DNA from: Faucicola sp048551375
GTDB taxonomy: Bacteria; Pseudomonadota; Gammaproteobacteria; Pseudomonadales; Moraxellaceae
Length of the DNA stretch: 50,429 bases
Direction of reading: 5' to 3'
Assembly: GCF_048551375.1 (NCBI RefSeq)
Contig: NZ_JBLYZJ010000016.1
Location: 1-50,429 of the forward strand
In this document: positions 35,434 through 42,955 of the stretch, one piece after another
Layout: every line of letters starts with the position of its first letter
Position numbering within the stretch: the first letter of the stretch is position 1
Made by a program: the position numbers and the translations under genes
The notes under the pieces: model-generated
Seen by the model: the letters and a program-made list of their open reading frames with translations, nothing else
What the model was told of the DNA's origin: nothing
Database searches by the model: none

Positions 35434-36072
35434 TTACTTAGCAGTGGCGGTGGTTTTAGCTGTTGCTGGTTTGGTTGCTGAAGCAAGTGCTTCGCTAGCA
35501 GGTTGGGTGCTGTTTGCCATGCCTGCAGTGGCTTTTTTGGCAACACTGCTGATTTCGGTAGCAGTTTTGTTTAGGTTTTCGGTGGTTTGTTTGACGGCTT
35601 CGTTCATTTGTGAGGCAGCTTTATTGACGTTTTCGCTCACTTTACGACCGAATTCTTCAGCGGTTTTTGAGGCATTGGTGGTGGCTTGTTGCATGGCTGA
35701 TTGCACAGTGGTAGCATTTTCACTGTAGATTTCATTCATGGCACTCATCACTTCATTGCGGATTTCGTTACCAAGCTCAGTCAAGCGTTGAGCATCTGCC
35801 AACATTTTTTGACCTAGCTCATTCATTAATTCAGTTTGTTTTTGGCTAAAGTTGCTGGCGGCTTCTGGTGAATCCACACTTGATACATTGCGTAGTTGCT
35901 CAAGCCCCATTTCTGAATAATGGCGGATAGATTCGATTGAAAAGTCAGTCATTTTTTCGGCATTTTTTAGCAAAGCACGATTAAAGCGGGCAAATGGCTC
36001 GTACATTTTACGAGTGGTATCATTGATATTCATGTTGTCAAAAAAAGGATTGTTTTGATTAAAGTTATTCAT
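35434..36072 (-). CDS. phaP: Phasin, PHA granule-associated protein
   Basis: A 212-residue phasin that coats PHA granules and controls their size and number. The core (about 25-120: YEPFARFNRALLKNAEKMTDF, then SIRHYSEMGLEQLRNV) is the Phasin_2 pattern. The second half is a coiled coil ending in an Ala/Lys/Thr-rich tail (AKKATAGMANSTQPASEALASATKP). The ATG at 36072 has GGAG six bases upstream; an in-frame start 15 codons earlier is possible. It precedes phaC in the same direction. Confidence 0.85.
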   Translation of the reverse strand: MNNFNQNNPFFDNMNINDTTRKMYEPFARFNRALLKNAEKMTDFSIESIRHYSEMGLEQLRNVSSVDSPEAASNFSQKQTELMNELGQKMLADAQRLTELGNEIRNEVMSAMNEIYSENATTVQSAMQQATTNASKTAEEFGRKVSENVNKAASQMNEAVKQTTENLNKTATEISSVAKKATAGMANSTQPASEALASATKPATAKTTATAK

Positions 36073-36464
36073 AGGAGGCTCCAAAAAGTTGTTTATAGAA
36101 GTTGTATGATTTGACAAACAAAAAATAGCCTAATAAATAGTCAAAGTTAAACGGATAATTCATAGAAATTAGTTAATTTTTTGGGGTATTTAAAGGCGAT
36201 TAATTAATGACATTGATTTTATCAATTTAAACTTTTCTATAGTATATTTGCTGATTATTACAATAGCATGAAAACAAAAAAATTAAAACGATATTTGTAA
36301 ACATTTGATGTTTTATGCGTGTGTTTTGTAATTTTTTGTTAAACTAATAAATGACCTTTGATAAAATCACATAATCAATAAAAAAAGGTTATAAAATAAA
36401 CATTTTCATTATAAAAATTCGACATAATCAAAGGTTTGGTAATGGTTAATAAATGGTTATATGT
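36073..36464. other. AT-rich gap between phaP and the acyl kinase
   Basis: These 392 bases hold no supported gene. They should include the phaP promoter (minus strand), but no clear -35/-10 pair is evident. The composition is strongly AT with several A and T runs. The kinase stop lies at the right-hand edge (36465), so its terminator should also be here; I see no strong GC hairpin. Confidence 0.4.
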
Positions 36465-37673
36465 TTATGTCAATCTATTCACTTCATCAAAAGCCAAATA
36501 AAGTTCAAGTTGTTCATCGGTTAATATAACCAATATTTGTTTTTCTTTGTTATTGTTTATTCTAAAGATAGGCTTTCCATTTCTACCATCATTGTTTAGT
36601 GAATCTATGATTTCAAAGCCAAGGAAATTTAAGTTATTAATAATTTTTTGGCGAATTACCGATGAATGTTCGCCAACACCTGCGGTAAAAATCAACGCAT
36701 CACAACCTTGCATGCTAATCATAAGACTGGCGATTTGTTTGGCAGTATGGGTGACAAAAAATTCAATGGCAAATTTAGCATGTTCGTCATTGCTTTCAAG
36801 CAAATCTCGCACGTCATTGCTAATTTCAGACAAGCCCAACAAGCCTGATTCTTTATACAAGCACTGGTTCATTTGGTCAAGTGTCCACCCTTGCTCGACC
36901 ATGTACAAAATTACCCCTGCATCTAGATGTCCGACACGAGTTCCCATCGGTACGCCATCCAGCCCACTAAAGCCAAAGGTGCTATCTTGGCTTTTGCCAT
37001 GATGGATGGCGGTGATACTACAACCACTGCCAAGGTGGGCGACAATCAGACGTTTATCAGCAATTTCAGGTTCGTAGGTTTGTAGTTTTCGCATGATGGC
37101 TTGATAGGATAAGCCATGAAATCCATACGACCGCACGCCCTTATCTCGCAAATATTTGGGTAAGGCGTACTGCGACCATAGCTCTGGGCGACCGTGATGA
37201 AAGGCGGTGTCAAAGGCAGCGATATGAATTAGACTCTCATCCAAGGCGTGTAGGGCATTGACCACGGATAGGGCGGGCGGTTGGTGCAGTGGGCAAATCG
37301 GCGATAGCTCGACCAATTTTGCCATCACGGTATCATCAATGATGACGGCTTGATGGTAGCTATTACCGCCATGTACCACACGATGGACGCAGACGATTTG
37401 ACGCTCTGGAAACGCTTGTCTTAGCTCACTAAACAGACTGGTGGCGGTGTCGGTCAAGTCGTCTTTGGGTTGCCAATTTGCCAAACGTTGGGGCATGGCG
37501 TGCCAAATGGCTTCTTTGGTTTTGAGGTTAATATTGACATCAAACAGGGCTTTGCGTTCCAGTGCAGGAATTTGGCTGTCACGACCGCTGTCATAGCCTG
37601 CTATTTTGATGGTGGCAGAGCCGACATTAAAGGTTAGTACAATGGGGTTGTTAAAAATTGGATTTGACGGCAT
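36465..37673 (-). CDS. ackA: Acetate/propionate family kinase
   Basis: A 402-residue ASKHA-family kinase that interconverts acyl-phosphate plus ADP with the free acid plus ATP. Family marks are FNVGSATIK near the start, CVHRVVHGG (about 95), HIAAFDTAFHHGRPE, GFHGLSYQAI, VAHLGSGCS and MGTRVGHLDAG (about 240). Some conserved positions differ from the commonest AckA, for example GTRVGHLDAGV in place of GTRSGDIDPGI. This may mark a divergent or propionate-type subgroup; the substrate cannot be read. It follows the phosphotransacetylase-like gene (130 bases) in the same direction, as in pta-ackA pairs. Confidence 0.8.
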   Translation of the reverse strand: MPSNPIFNNPIVLTFNVGSATIKIAGYDSGRDSQIPALERKALFDVNINLKTKEAIWHAMPQRLANWQPKDDLTDTATSLFSELRQAFPERQIVCVHRVVHGGNSYHQAVIIDDTVMAKLVELSPICPLHQPPALSVVNALHALDESLIHIAAFDTAFHHGRPELWSQYALPKYLRDKGVRSYGFHGLSYQAIMRKLQTYEPEIADKRLIVAHLGSGCSITAIHHGKSQDSTFGFSGLDGVPMGTRVGHLDAGVILYMVEQGWTLDQMNQCLYKESGLLGLSEISNDVRDLLESNDEHAKFAIEFFVTHTAKQIASLMISMQGCDALIFTAGVGEHSSVIRQKIINNLNFLGFEIIDSLNNDGRNGKPIFRINNNKEKQILVILTDEQLELYLAFDEVNRLT

Positions 37674-37735
37674 GGGGTTTCCTTATTGTTATGGTTATAT
37701 TCTGATAGCGAGCAAGAAGTAAGTTTAGACAATCG

Positions 37736-37802
37736 TAAGGTGCGTTATACGCACCCTTAAAAAAGCTGATTCTCGCTAAATGGTGCGTAAGACGCACCTT
37801 AC
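37736..37802. repeat. GTAAGGTGCGT REP-like element
   Basis: GTAAGGTGCGT (37736-37746) and ACGCACCTTAC (37792-37802) form an 11-base outer inverted repeat. Each arm also folds on itself: GGTGCG pairs with CGCACC at 37739/37750 and at 37782/37793. The element fills the gap between the phosphotransacetylase and kinase genes. It resembles a short dispersed REP element or a two-hairpin mRNA processing signal. Confidence 0.7.
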
Positions 37803-37805
37803 ATT

Positions 37806-38717
37806 TTATTGTTTGGTTTGTTGAGCGACTAACGCCCCTAACGCAATCGAGTATAGACGGTCAAGTTCGGCATCTGAGCGACTGGTCAATACGATTGGCA
37901 CTTTTGACCCCATGACAATCCCTGCGGCTTTGGCATTACCTAAATAAATCAATTGTTTACCAAGCATATTACCTGCTTCAAGGTCTGGGACAAGTAGAAT
38001 GTCAACATCACCTGTGACAGGTGAGTGAATGTGTTTGATATCAGCAGAATGTTGGCTGATGGCGTTGTCAAATGCCAAAGGACCGTCCAAAATTGCCCCA
38101 GTGATTTGTCCACGGTCTGCCATTTTGCACAAGGCGGCGGCATCAATGGTCGAAATCATTTGTGGTTTGACTTCTTCTACCGCTGATAAAATCGCCACTT
38201 TGGGTGTTTCAATGCCAATGGCATGGGCAAAATCAATGGCATTTTGTAAAATATCTTTTTTGGTCAATAAGTCAGGCACGACATTTAACGCACAGTCGGT
38301 TAAGGTCAATAATTTATGATAAGTGGGGCTTTCCATCAGCCAAACATGGCTCATACGGCGACCTGTGCGTAAATTTTGGCTTTTATCCACCAACACGCCC
38401 ATCAATTCATCGGTATGCACTGAGCCTTTGATGATAAAATCCGCTTGTTTTTCACGCACCAGTTTGGCAGATATTTCTACGGCTTCATGGCTATGAGCAG
38501 TTTCTATCAGTTGATAGCGACTGATGTCTAGCTTGGCTTCATCAGCGGCCGCTTGGATTTTGTCTTTGCGTCCGACCAAAATGGGGGTGATGATTTTATG
38601 TTGCTCGGCTTCGATACAAGATTGTAAAATAATATCGGTGGTCGGCTGTACCACCACGGCAGGGACGGGCTGGGTGAAATAGTTATTGTCTAAAAGTTGT
38701 GATAGTTTTGTTAGCAT
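37806..38717 (-). CDS. pta: Short phosphate acetyl/butyryltransferase
   Basis: A 303-residue phosphate acyltransferase (PTA_PTB domain) that converts acyl-CoA and phosphate to acyl-phosphate and CoA. Motifs include IIKGSVHTDELMGVL (about 92), GRRMSHVWLMESP (about 117) and VTGDVDILLVPDLEAGNML (about 232-250). The short length, without the regulatory N-terminal domains of the long Pta, is the butyryltransferase-like form; substrate preference cannot be read. With the kinase gene that follows it, it forms an acyl-CoA to acid (or acid-scavenging) pair near the PHA genes. Confidence 0.82.
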   Translation of the reverse strand: MLTKLSQLLDNNYFTQPVPAVVVQPTTDIILQSCIEAEQHKIITPILVGRKDKIQAAADEAKLDISRYQLIETAHSHEAVEISAKLVREKQADFIIKGSVHTDELMGVLVDKSQNLRTGRRMSHVWLMESPTYHKLLTLTDCALNVVPDLLTKKDILQNAIDFAHAIGIETPKVAILSAVEEVKPQMISTIDAAALCKMADRGQITGAILDGPLAFDNAISQHSADIKHIHSPVTGDVDILLVPDLEAGNMLGKQLIYLGNAKAAGIVMGSKVPIVLTSRSDAELDRLYSIALGALVAQQTKQ

Positions 38718-38775
38718 AAAGTCACCTTGCTTATTGTTGGTATAAAATTGTTGTGTTAGCTTAACTATAAGAAAT

Positions 38776-38875
38776 AGGAATGACGAAAAGAGTTTTAATT
38801 ACTTGTCACCCCTGTGTATGCAGGGGTCTAGCGTCTTTATTCAGCAAGATAAATTTAAAATTTGCGTAACTCCTA
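38776..38875. mobile_element. MITE-like element, left-truncated copy
   Basis: The right part of the element family described at 45843 is present: GGAATGACGA, then the hairpin CACCCCTGTGTATGCAGGGG with TCTAGCGTCTTTATTCA, and the end TTTGCGTAACTCCTA (38861-38875). The left end with TAGGACTTACGCA and TTCCTGCATTCGCAG is missing. It lies between pta and trmB. No transposase is present. Confidence 0.65.
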
Positions 38876-38933
38876 AGAAAATCATTATCAAAAAAATTGA
38901 TGACATACTGATGAAATCTGCCTATTTTACTGC

Positions 38934-39716
38934 TTATCGCTTACGATACATGACATCAAAAATCGCTCGCCCTTCGTCTATCCCTCGTTTTTCAAACTTT
39001 GTCAACGGACGAAAATCTGGGCGAGGTAAAAATTGCCCCACGCCCTCGGCATTTTTACCGACCACATTGTCAAAGCCTGTTAGCGAATCCATCACCTCAA
39101 TCATCCAATGGGCGTAATGTTCCCAGTCAGTTGCTGAGTGGAAAATCCCACCTTTTACCAACACACGCTCGACCACTGCCATGCGTTCTGCGGTGACAAA
39201 ACGGCGTTTATAATGACGCTTTTTTTGCCAAGGATCTGGGAAATATAACTGCACCGTGTCGATATGTTCAGGCGGTAATTGCTTCATCAGTTCAATCGCA
39301 TCACCACTAATCAGCTTGAGATTGCTCAAGCCTTGCTCACCTGCCATAAATGCACAGTTGCCTAAGCCCGCTTCATGTACCTCAATACCGACAAAGTTAC
39401 GATTGGGTTCGGCGGTTGCCATTTCGACCAAACTTGTCCCCATGCCAAAGCCAATTTCTAAGGTCAATGGCTGATTGGGATTGGCAAAAAGCTGACGTAA
39501 ATTATCAATGCCGTCAATGTCCATCGCCTGTAACTGGGGCAAAGTCTGAACATAATACTGGCGATAGTCCGCTCCCAGTCCAATTTCGGCTTTTTTGCCC
39601 ATGTGGGTTTTGCGTTTCATAAAGGTTTGGATGGTGCGTAGTGAAACGTTTGCTTTATCCGTGTTAAAACTAGCTTCTAGGGTTTGGTTTGGCATGGGGA
39701 TATCAGTCGTCATCAT
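38934..39716 (-). CDS. trmB: tRNA (guanine-46-N7)-methyltransferase
   Basis: A class I SAM methyltransferase of about 260 residues that methylates G46 of tRNAs. Family motifs are LEIGFGMGTSLVEMA (SAM motif I, about 76), GIEVHEAGLG (about 98), DTVQLYFPDPWQKKRHYKRRFV (about 137) and HYAHWMIEVM. The start is uncertain: two ATGs in tandem (39716 and 39713) lack a good ribosome-binding site and the conserved core begins about 35 codons later. The gene stands alone after the pta gene, separated by the element fragment. Confidence 0.93.
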   Translation of the reverse strand: MMTTDIPMPNQTLEASFNTDKANVSLRTIQTFMKRKTHMGKKAEIGLGADYRQYYVQTLPQLQAMDIDGIDNLRQLFANPNQPLTLEIGFGMGTSLVEMATAEPNRNFVGIEVHEAGLGNCAFMAGEQGLSNLKLISGDAIELMKQLPPEHIDTVQLYFPDPWQKKRHYKRRFVTAERMAVVERVLVKGGIFHSATDWEHYAHWMIEVMDSLTGFDNVVGKNAEGVGQFLPRPDFRPLTKFEKRGIDEGRAIFDVMYRKR

Positions 39717-39799
39717 TTGCAAAAAAACTATAAGGTTATGGTAAAATGGGGCTATTATAAGCGAAAATCGTTTTGGGTTAAACGTGGAAAATTGACCGA

Positions 39800-40747
39800 A
39801 TGTTATTTATCGAAGAAACCTCACCGCCCCCATTTTGGCAAGACCAACTGACCGACAAACAACGGCTAATGTACGACAAAGCCTATATTGGTAATCGCTC
39901 ACAAGCCTATTACCTCAAGCGATTTGCCCAGTTTGACAAGGCGGGCAAGCTGTCGGCTAAGTGGCATTGGTCGGGGTTTTTTATGACATTTGCGTGGTTA
40001 CTGTACCGCAAACGCTACCTTGATAGCATTGTGTATTCGGTGGCAGGTTGGTCGTTTATCCAAGTCAATGTCACGATTTTGTTGGTTGTGCTTGAGTACC
40101 TTGTGGTGGGGAATTTGCCAGAGGCGTGGCGATTGCCGATACGTTTTGGGCTGGCAGGCATGGTTTGGCTATTTTGGGCGTATATGGTGGCACGCTGGAC
40201 GGATGCCTATTATTATCGTATGGCTCGCCGAGAGATAGCCGATGCGATTGAAATGTACCCAAAAGATGAAGAAAAACAACTGGCTCATATCCGTCAGCAT
40301 GGTGGTGTTAGTTTGGTAGGGATGGGACTAGCATTTGGATTTTTTGCGTTTGTGTTGATGGTGATACAGGTGCAGTTTTTACCGATTTATGCCAAGCAAA
40401 AAGCCAATGAAACCTTATTTGAGGTGTATGATATTGTTGAAAATGCCCAAAAGCGAGTCGAGGTGATTTATCAAATGACAGGGCAATGTCCTGTGAATAC
40501 GCCTCTCACTACCGATAATCAAAAGGTACGCCTTACGGTGTTGACACAGGCAGAAGGAATGCCAAATACCAGTCCGTGTATGGTACAAGCAACGGTGCAG
40601 GGGGTGAGTTTTCCGAATCGCTGGCTCAATGGACAGAAGTTGACCATGTATCGAGTGGATGGGGCAAAAGGTGAGGGGAGTTGGGGCTGTATTACGTCAC
40701 TCAATCGCAAACAAACCCCAAAACAATGTATGGTGGCGGAGCGGTGA
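39800..40747 (+). CDS. DUF2628-like membrane protein with pilin-like C-terminus
   Basis: A 315-residue protein in two parts. Residues about 50-150 hold the DUF2628-like membrane region: WHWSGFFMTFAWLLYRKRYLDS, then two or three hydrophobic segments, ending ARWTDAYYYRMARREIADA. A last hydrophobic helix (about 172-195, SLVGMGLAFGFFAFVLMVI) leads directly into a helix (NETLFEVYDIVENAQKRVEV) and a globular tail that resembles type IV pilins: YQMTGQCPVNT, TSPCMVQA, then GSWGCITSLNRKQTPKQCM. Four cysteines could make two disulfides. There is no prepilin cleavage site in front of the helix. No pil or gsp genes are adjacent. The function is unknown. Confidence 0.7.
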   Translation: MLFIEETSPPPFWQDQLTDKQRLMYDKAYIGNRSQAYYLKRFAQFDKAGKLSAKWHWSGFFMTFAWLLYRKRYLDSIVYSVAGWSFIQVNVTILLVVLEYLVVGNLPEAWRLPIRFGLAGMVWLFWAYMVARWTDAYYYRMARREIADAIEMYPKDEEKQLAHIRQHGGVSLVGMGLAFGFFAFVLMVIQVQFLPIYAKQKANETLFEVYDIVENAQKRVEVIYQMTGQCPVNTPLTTDNQKVRLTVLTQAEGMPNTSPCMVQATVQGVSFPNRWLNGQKLTMYRVDGAKGEGSWGCITSLNRKQTPKQCMVAER

Positions 40748-40860
40748 GTTAGCGGTTGGTAATGGATATAAATAGTTGCTGATTGGTTAATATTCTGATA
40801 AATCTAAGTTGTTTAAAAGCCCGATTAAATCCTTATTAAAATAACATATAGAGGAAACGC

Positions 40861-41394
40861 ATGAAAAGTTTAGTAATTGGAATAATAGCTTGTATCTTGA
40901 TAGTGCCTTTTAGCCATTCAGAAACGCATACAAAAACAGTGGCAGGCTACAATTTTGATAACTATAAAGTTGATGTGTATCAGGGTAAAAAAGCTCCAAT
41001 CAAATTTGATAAGGCTTCAAAGGTTTTTAGAACCCAAATCTCTAACGATTATGCTTTGGCAAAAGATAATTTTGGAGGGCATTACACGGTTGCTATGTGG
41101 GGCTGTGGTTCGGATTGCATTAGTGCAGTGATGGTCGATAGAAAAACAGGGGCGGTATTTTATTTTCCTGTGGGGGATTTCTATTATGGTTGCTCTCTTG
41201 ACGAAAATGAAGATTATTATGATAGCAGTATTTTATTCAAGCAAGATAGCCGTCTATTGATAACCACGAGTTGTCAAAATTACGAAGATGAAAAAGTTGC
41301 TAAACAAACCAAAACTTACCATATCAAGATTTGGAATGAAAAAACCAAACAATTTGAGAAGCGTGCTGATGTAGAAAAGGTAAAATTTTATTAA
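40861..41394 (+). CDS. Secreted protein of unknown function
   Basis: A 177-residue protein with a clear signal peptide (MKSLVIGIIACILIVPFSHS, cleavage after about residue 20). The mature part has four cysteines (AMWGCGSDCIS, YGCSL, TSCQN), suggesting two disulfides. It contains GHYTVAMWGCGSDC and GAVFYFPVGDFYYGC, which could be a beta propeller-like or lipocalin-like pattern, but I cannot name a family. GAGGAAACGC precedes the ATG. It is 113 bases after the pilin-like gene. It is a single gene by spacing. Confidence 0.6.
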   Translation: MKSLVIGIIACILIVPFSHSETHTKTVAGYNFDNYKVDVYQGKKAPIKFDKASKVFRTQISNDYALAKDNFGGHYTVAMWGCGSDCISAVMVDRKTGAVFYFPVGDFYYGCSLDENEDYYDSSILFKQDSRLLITTSCQNYEDEKVAKQTKTYHIKIWNEKTKQFEKRADVEKVKFY

Positions 41395-41568
41395 GCTGTT
41401 TTCTAAGCTATTAAGCTTAATTTTTGTAGTCACCACTCAATAAAAATTGGCGTACCAACTTTTACTAAAGTGTTGACATTTCATATTGCTATATAAGTAA
41501 CATGCAACTCAAAGCTGATAACCATCATAAGTCATTATCAGCTTTTTGCAAGTTATAACGATAAGCTA

Positions 41569-42738
41569 TTAAACCCAGCCTTTTTCACGGAATGACTTTA
41601 ATACGGTGACGAAAACGCTCATTTCTTCTGGCGTACCAAGCGTTAAGCGATTCCAACCTGTAATTGGTAAAAATTCACGACCGACCCATACATGGTTTTC
41701 TTTCATACGAGCTTGATAGGTTTTGACATCGCCTTTGATTTTGTGAAAAATAAAATTACCGTTTGATGGCACATACGCCAATCCCAGTTCATCCAAGGCT
41801 TTTTGTACGATTTGGCGTGAGCGTAAATTGCTTGCGACAATATATTCTTTGAACTGTGTATCTTTGATGGATGCCAAACCTGCCACTGCTCCTGCCAAGT
41901 TGGTATTGTCAAATGACATAAAGGCTTCGGTAAGCTCAATCAATCCTTTTGAACCGATAGCAAAGCCCACTCGCATCCCTGCCAACGCATACAGTTTTGA
42001 GAAAGTACGGGTGACTAACACATTCTCATTACCTTGTTTAATCAAATCAAGCCCAGAGGCAAAATTTTTGTCCGCTACATAATCAGCATACGCTTCATCA
42101 AGCAAGAAATATTGGTGTTTTGGGGCTTGTTGAATCAGGCTAAATAGTGAATTTTTTGGTGTAATGGTCGCCGTTGGGTTGTTTGGATTACATAAGTAAA
42201 ATAAACTGATACCGTCAAACTGATTGGCGATTTGTTGCATTTTAGCAAGGTCAAAACTAAAATCTGTTGGATTAAGTGGCACTTTTACCACAGTCGCATT
42301 TAACGATTCAGCATAAAGCTGTGCATAGTTAAAAGTAGGGTCTGGCACAATCAACTGGAATTTTTTGCCCTCTTTTAAGGCTTTGGTGTAGATGGCTTGT
42401 ACGAAAGCTTGAATATTCTCTGATGAACCATTACCCAATGACACTTGCTTGCTATCGACTTGATAGACTTTAGCAATCTCATCAATTAGGCTAGCACGTT
42501 GGTCATCTGGGTAGCGAAAACCGATGTCTAACTGCTCTATCACGGCTTTTTTCGCTGATGGCGACATACCCAGTGAGTTTTCATTAAAGTTAAGTAATAG
42601 ACGGTTTTTATCGGATAGTATAGGCAATTTTTTTAGGCTGTTAGCAGGTATCGCTGTGGTAGTTTTGGCATGAGCGGTGGCAGTAGATAATACGGTGCTC
42701 GCTCCAGCAATTTTGAGAAAATCACGACGGTTAAACAT
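41569..42738 (-). CDS. Tat-signal HisC-like aminotransferase
   Basis: A 389-residue PLP aminotransferase of the HisC group with a twin-arginine signal: NRRDFLKIAGAS at residues 3-14, followed by STVLSTATAHA and a cleavage site at about 24. The mature protein has NFNENSLGMSPSA (about 48), GNGSSENI (about 104), NPNNPTATIT (about 182), LLDEAYADY (about 210) and the PLP-lysine motif TFSKLYALAGMRVGF (about 246). The catalytic residues are retained, so it is likely active in the periplasm, where PLP supply and substrate are unknown. It is related to, but clearly different from, the cytoplasmic HisC at 8.5 kb. Confidence 0.88.
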   Translation of the reverse strand: MFNRRDFLKIAGASTVLSTATAHAKTTTAIPANSLKKLPILSDKNRLLLNFNENSLGMSPSAKKAVIEQLDIGFRYPDDQRASLIDEIAKVYQVDSKQVSLGNGSSENIQAFVQAIYTKALKEGKKFQLIVPDPTFNYAQLYAESLNATVVKVPLNPTDFSFDLAKMQQIANQFDGISLFYLCNPNNPTATITPKNSLFSLIQQAPKHQYFLLDEAYADYVADKNFASGLDLIKQGNENVLVTRTFSKLYALAGMRVGFAIGSKGLIELTEAFMSFDNTNLAGAVAGLASIKDTQFKEYIVASNLRSRQIVQKALDELGLAYVPSNGNFIFHKIKGDVKTYQARMKENHVWVGREFLPITGWNRLTLGTPEEMSVFVTVLKSFREKGWV

Positions 42739-42898
42739 AAAACCCTCCTATGGGTGTGGTAGCAAGTGAAACATGATTGCATTAACTGATAAATAGGTGA
42801 AACCTTTGCACAATTCTTTCATTATGTAATGGTTAGGTGATTATCTATCTTTCCATAGTTTTTACCAACATACAAGATGTTTACCAATGATTACGCAT

Positions 42899-42923
42899 AA
42901 AAAAAGCCGAGCAATCGCCCGAC
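42899..42923 (-). terminator. Intrinsic terminator after htpG
   Basis: On the minus strand GTCGGGC (42923-42917) pairs with GCTCGGC (42912-42906), allowing two G-U pairs, around a four-base loop. Seven Ts follow (42905-42899). It begins 33 bases after the htpG stop. Confidence 0.78.
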
Positions 42924-42955
42924 TTCTTTTGCTAAGATAACAGTTACTTTATCAA

